Source of the DNA: an uncultured Collinsella sp.
GTDB lineage: Bacteria; Actinomycetota; Coriobacteriia; Coriobacteriales; Coriobacteriaceae
DNA: 7,707 bases
NCBI GenBank assembly: GCA_900551305.1
Contig: URVK01000066.1
Location: forward strand, 1 to 7,707
Direction of reading: 5' to 3'
The first letter of the stretch is position 1; every line of letters begins with the position of its first letter. A program made the position numbers and the translations under genes. The notes beneath the pieces were generated by a model that did not search any database, was not told where the DNA came from, and worked only from the letters and a program-made list of their open reading frames with translations. Shown piece by piece: positions 5,139 to 7,707 of the stretch.

Positions 5139-7707
5139 TTAGATAACCGTCACGCGGCCTTGGTTGCCGACGATGGCCTTTGCCTCTGCCAGCAGCGGAA
5201 TCGAGCGTGCATTGACCTTGGCCGGCACCTCGGCACGCAGCACGCGCCCGTCGACTTGCTCAATAAAGATCTCCACGCGGTCGCCGCCCGGGTTGGTGGT
5301 GAGCACCGTGGCCAGGCGCGCCATATTGCCCTGGCTAAATCGGCTGTTGGGCACCATGACCTCAAAGACCTTGGGCTTGTTTTTCTCCTCGCTAAGCTCC
5401 AGCGGCACAATCTCCTGCGCAATGATCTGGTCGCCGCGGTCCGAGCGCTCGAGCTTGCCCTTAATGCGCACAAACGCGTCGGACAGCTGCGCGCCGGTCT
5501 CGGGATCGACCTCGCCATACAGATACCCCTCGGCCTCCTTGTAGGTCTTGGGGAACACCACGACCGTGGCCTCGCCTTCCATGTCTTCGAGCTGCACGAT
5601 GCCCATGGGGTCGCCGTTTTTGGTCACGCGCTTGGACACGCTCGAGACCATGCCGGCCCACCACAGCGCCTTGCCCTCGGGAATCTCCTGGTTGATGGTA
5701 CCGCCCGTAGGATTCTGAACTTCGTAGCCAGTGTCGATCTGCGAGAACGAGAAGTCGCGTGCCTTGGCCAGCGCATACTCAAACGGGCGCAGCGGGTGGT
5801 CCGAGACATAGATGCCCAGAACCTCCTTCTCCTGGCTCAACTTAAGGTGGCGGTCCCACTCCTGGCCATCCGGATCGGGCACGCTCACCTCAAAGCCCGA
5901 GCCCTCAACATCACCAAACATGTCGAAGAACGACGTCTGGCCGCTCGCACGATCCTTCTGGCGCTTCACCGCGGCATCGATGATGTTCTCAGGGTTGTTC
6001 TTATCCACAAAGTGCATCATCTGGCGACGCGGATACCCCGTGGAGTCGAAGGCGCCTGCCTTGATGAGCGATTCGATCACACGGCGGTTGGCCTGGCTCG
6101 AGTCCACGCGCTCGACAAAGTCGTGCAGCGTCTTAAACGGACCGCCCGCCTCGCGCTCGGCGATAATCGCCTGCGCCACGCCGGTGCCCACGCCGCGGAT
6201 GCCGGCCAGACCAAAGCGCACGCCCTCCTTGGTAGCCGTGAACTCAGTACCGGACTCGTTGACATCTGGCGACAGCACGGGGATGCCGTCGTGACGGCAC
6301 GCCGAGACGTAGTGAACGATCTTGTCGGTCTTGCCCGTATAGGACGTCAGAACGGCCGCCATGTACTCGTGCGGATAGTGCGCCTTGAGCCACGCCGTCT
6401 GCATAACCAGGATGGCGTAGCCGGCGGAGTGCGACTTGTTAAAGGCGTAGGACGCGAACTCAAGAACATCGTCCCAAATCTTCTGGGCGACCTCGCGCGT
6501 GTAGTTGTTCTTGATAGCGCCGTTCATCCAGTGGTCGTAGGTGGTCTCGTCCGAGCCATCCTCCCAGTGGAGCACCGTCGACGTGAGCAGCTTGATCTTT
6601 TTCTTAGCCACGGGCTTACGGATACGCGAGTCCGATTCGCCCTTGGAGAAGCCGCACATCTCGACGGAGATGAGCATAACCTGCTCCTGATAGACCATGG
6701 TGCCGTAGGTTTCGCCCAGGATGTCGTCCAGACGGTCGTCGTAGGAGACAGCCGGTTCCTTGCCGTTCATACGGTTGATATAGGACGAAACCATGCCGGC
6801 GCCCAGCGGTCCCGGGCGGTACAGAGCGATCAATGCCACGACGTGCTTGTACTCGGTGGGCTTCATGTTCTTGATCGTGGCCGTCATGCCGGCGGACTCG
6901 ACCTGGAAGACGCCGGCGGTGTGGCCGGAGCCCATGAGCTTAAAGATCTCGGGGTCGTCAAAGGGAATCTCTTCCTCTTTGATGTCGATGCCGAAGTTCT
7001 TTTTGATGTTGGCCTTGGCCTTGGAGATAACCGTCAGCGTACGCAGACCCAGGAAGTCCATCTTGAGCAGGCCCATGTCGGCAACGGTATGGCCCTCGTA
7101 CTGGGTAATCTCGACGCCGCCCTTGGTATCGAGCTTGGTGGGCACGTGCTCGTTGACGGGGTCGCGGCAAATCAGAACGGCGCACGCGTGCACGCCCTCG
7201 CCACGGGTAAGGCCCTCGATCGAGAGCGCCGTGTCGATGATGCGGCGGGCGTCGTCGTCCTTTTTATAGGCCTCGGCAAAGTCGGGGTTAAACAGATCCT
7301 CTTTGCCGGGTTGCTTTTCGAGCACCTGCTTGAGCTTGACCTTGGGGTCGCTCGAGACCATCTTGGACAGGCGCTGGCCCATGTAGACCGGGTAGTCCAG
7401 GACGCGCGCGGCGTCGTTGATGGCCTGCTTGGCCTTAATGGTCGAGTAGGTGATGACGTGGGTAACCTTCTCGGGGCCGTAGAGCTGGCGAACGTGCTCC
7501 ACGACCTCGAGGCGCCGCTCATCGTCGAAGTCCATATCGATATCGGGCATCTCGGTACGCTGCGGGGACAGGAACCTCTCGAACATCAGGCCGTTCTCGA
7601 GCGGGTCGAACGCGGTGATGTTCATGGCGTAGGCGACGATAGCGCCGGCGGCCGAGCCACGGCCGGGGCCGACGCCGATGCCGTTGTCCTTGGCCCATTG
7701 CACGTAC
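5139..7707 (-). CDS. dnaE: DNA polymerase III alpha subunit DnaE, partial (N-terminus off the right edge)
   Basis: The replicative C-family polymerase that extends DNA at the fork; about 855 C-terminal residues are visible, roughly three quarters of a usual ~1150-1200 residue DnaE. Numbered from the first complete GTG codon (7703, an internal codon): palm motif VGPGRGSAAG (11-20); catalytic aspartates Asp54 and Asp56 in MPDIDMDF and Asp216 in KMDFLGLRTLT; the conserved LYRPGPLGAGM (294-304); YQEQVM (338-343) and FNKSHSAGYA (421-430) in the fingers; a helix-hairpin-helix segment LAGIRGVGTGVAQAI (499-513); a sliding-clamp-binding peptide QTSFF (589-593); and an OB-fold region (about 680-770). 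The organisation is DnaE rather than PolC, since no exonuclease domain interrupts it. The PHP domain would lie off the window. Two local oddities are a LRRAMGKK-equivalent segment that reads IRKPVAKK and about 12 extra residues after it. The TAA stop is followed after 28 bases by the SNF2 helicase gene. Confidence 0.97.
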   Translation of the reverse strand, partial: YVQWAKDNGIGVGPGRGSAAGAIVAYAMNITAFDPLENGLMFERFLSPQRTEMPDIDMDFDDERRLEVVEHVRQLYGPEKVTHVITYSTIKAKQAINDAARVLDYPVYMGQRLSKMVSSDPKVKLKQVLEKQPGKEDLFNPDFAEAYKKDDDARRIIDTALSIEGLTRGEGVHACAVLICRDPVNEHVPTKLDTKGGVEITQYEGHTVADMGLLKMDFLGLRTLTVISKAKANIKKNFGIDIKEEEIPFDDPEIFKLMGSGHTAGVFQVESAGMTATIKNMKPTEYKHVVALIALYRPGPLGAGMVSSYINRMNGKEPAVSYDDRLDDILGETYGTMVYQEQVMLISVEMCGFSKGESDSRIRKPVAKKKIKLLTSTVLHWEDGSDETTYDHWMNGAIKNNYTREVAQKIWDDVLEFASYAFNKSHSAGYAILVMQTAWLKAHYPHEYMAAVLTSYTGKTDKIVHYVSACRHDGIPVLSPDVNESGTEFTATKEGVRFGLAGIRGVGTGVAQAIIAEREAGGPFKTLHDFVERVDSSQANRRVIESLIKAGAFDSTGYPRRQMMHFVDKNNPENIIDAAVKRQKDRASGQTSFFDMFGDVEGSGFEVSVPDPDGQEWDRHLKLSQEKEVLGIYVSDHPLRPFEYALAKARDFSFSQIDTGYEVQNPTGGTINQEIPEGKALWWAGMVSSVSKRVTKNGDPMGIVQLEDMEGEATVVVFPKTYKEAEGYLYGEVDPETGAQLSDAFVRIKGKLERSDRGDQIIAQEIVPLELSEEKNKPKVFEVMVPNSRFSQGNMARLATVLTTNPGGDRVEIFIEQVDGRVLRAEVPAKVNARSIPLLAEAKAIVGNQGRVTVI

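Overview
The window reads as an ordinary chromosomal segment of a high-GC, obligately anaerobic actinobacterium, most likely a member of the Coriobacteriia (Collinsella-like). The grounds are the GC-rich base composition with GC-rich third positions, an actinobacterial-looking DnaE, and a superoxide reductase, an oxygen-defence enzyme typical of anaerobes. The genus assignment is inference. All four genes supported here lie on the minus strand; no tRNA, rRNA, CRISPR array, insertion sequence or phage gene was seen.

Layout in transcription order (right to left). 7707-5139 holds the C-terminal ~855 residues of dnaE, the replicative DNA polymerase III alpha subunit; its N-terminal PHP region lies beyond the right edge. 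After 28 bases, with a strong Shine-Dalgarno and no terminator, comes a 1154-residue SNF2-family helicase with an N-terminal SWIM zinc finger (5110-1646); the two are probably co-transcribed. A 150-base gap contains a nested dyad and leads to a 120-residue desulfoferrodoxin-type superoxide reductase (1495-1133). Its catalytic iron ligands are intact, but its N-terminal rubredoxin-like domain has lost three of four cysteines. A strong hairpin with a short T tract (1087-1052) follows. Directly after it, from 1015 to beyond the left edge, lies a protein not revealed by a stop-to-start ORF search because it runs off the window. It is a clear homologue of glutamine-dependent NAD+ synthetase (nitrilase domain plus the start of the PP-loop synthetase domain).

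The most interesting observation is in that last gene. All three nitrilase catalytic positions (Glu, Lys, Cys) appear to be replaced by Ala41, Ser110 and Phe139. The PP-loop ATP-binding motif SGGIDS is replaced by EGDLPS, although the frame is open and fold-level motifs such as GGSFVLD are kept. It therefore looks like a maintained NadE pseudoenzyme rather than a working NAD+ synthetase. Functionally the window combines replication (dnaE), DNA or RNA-polymerase remodelling (SNF2), reactive-oxygen defence (superoxide reductase) and a protein of unknown role derived from NAD biosynthesis; a shared pathway is not evident from sequence alone.
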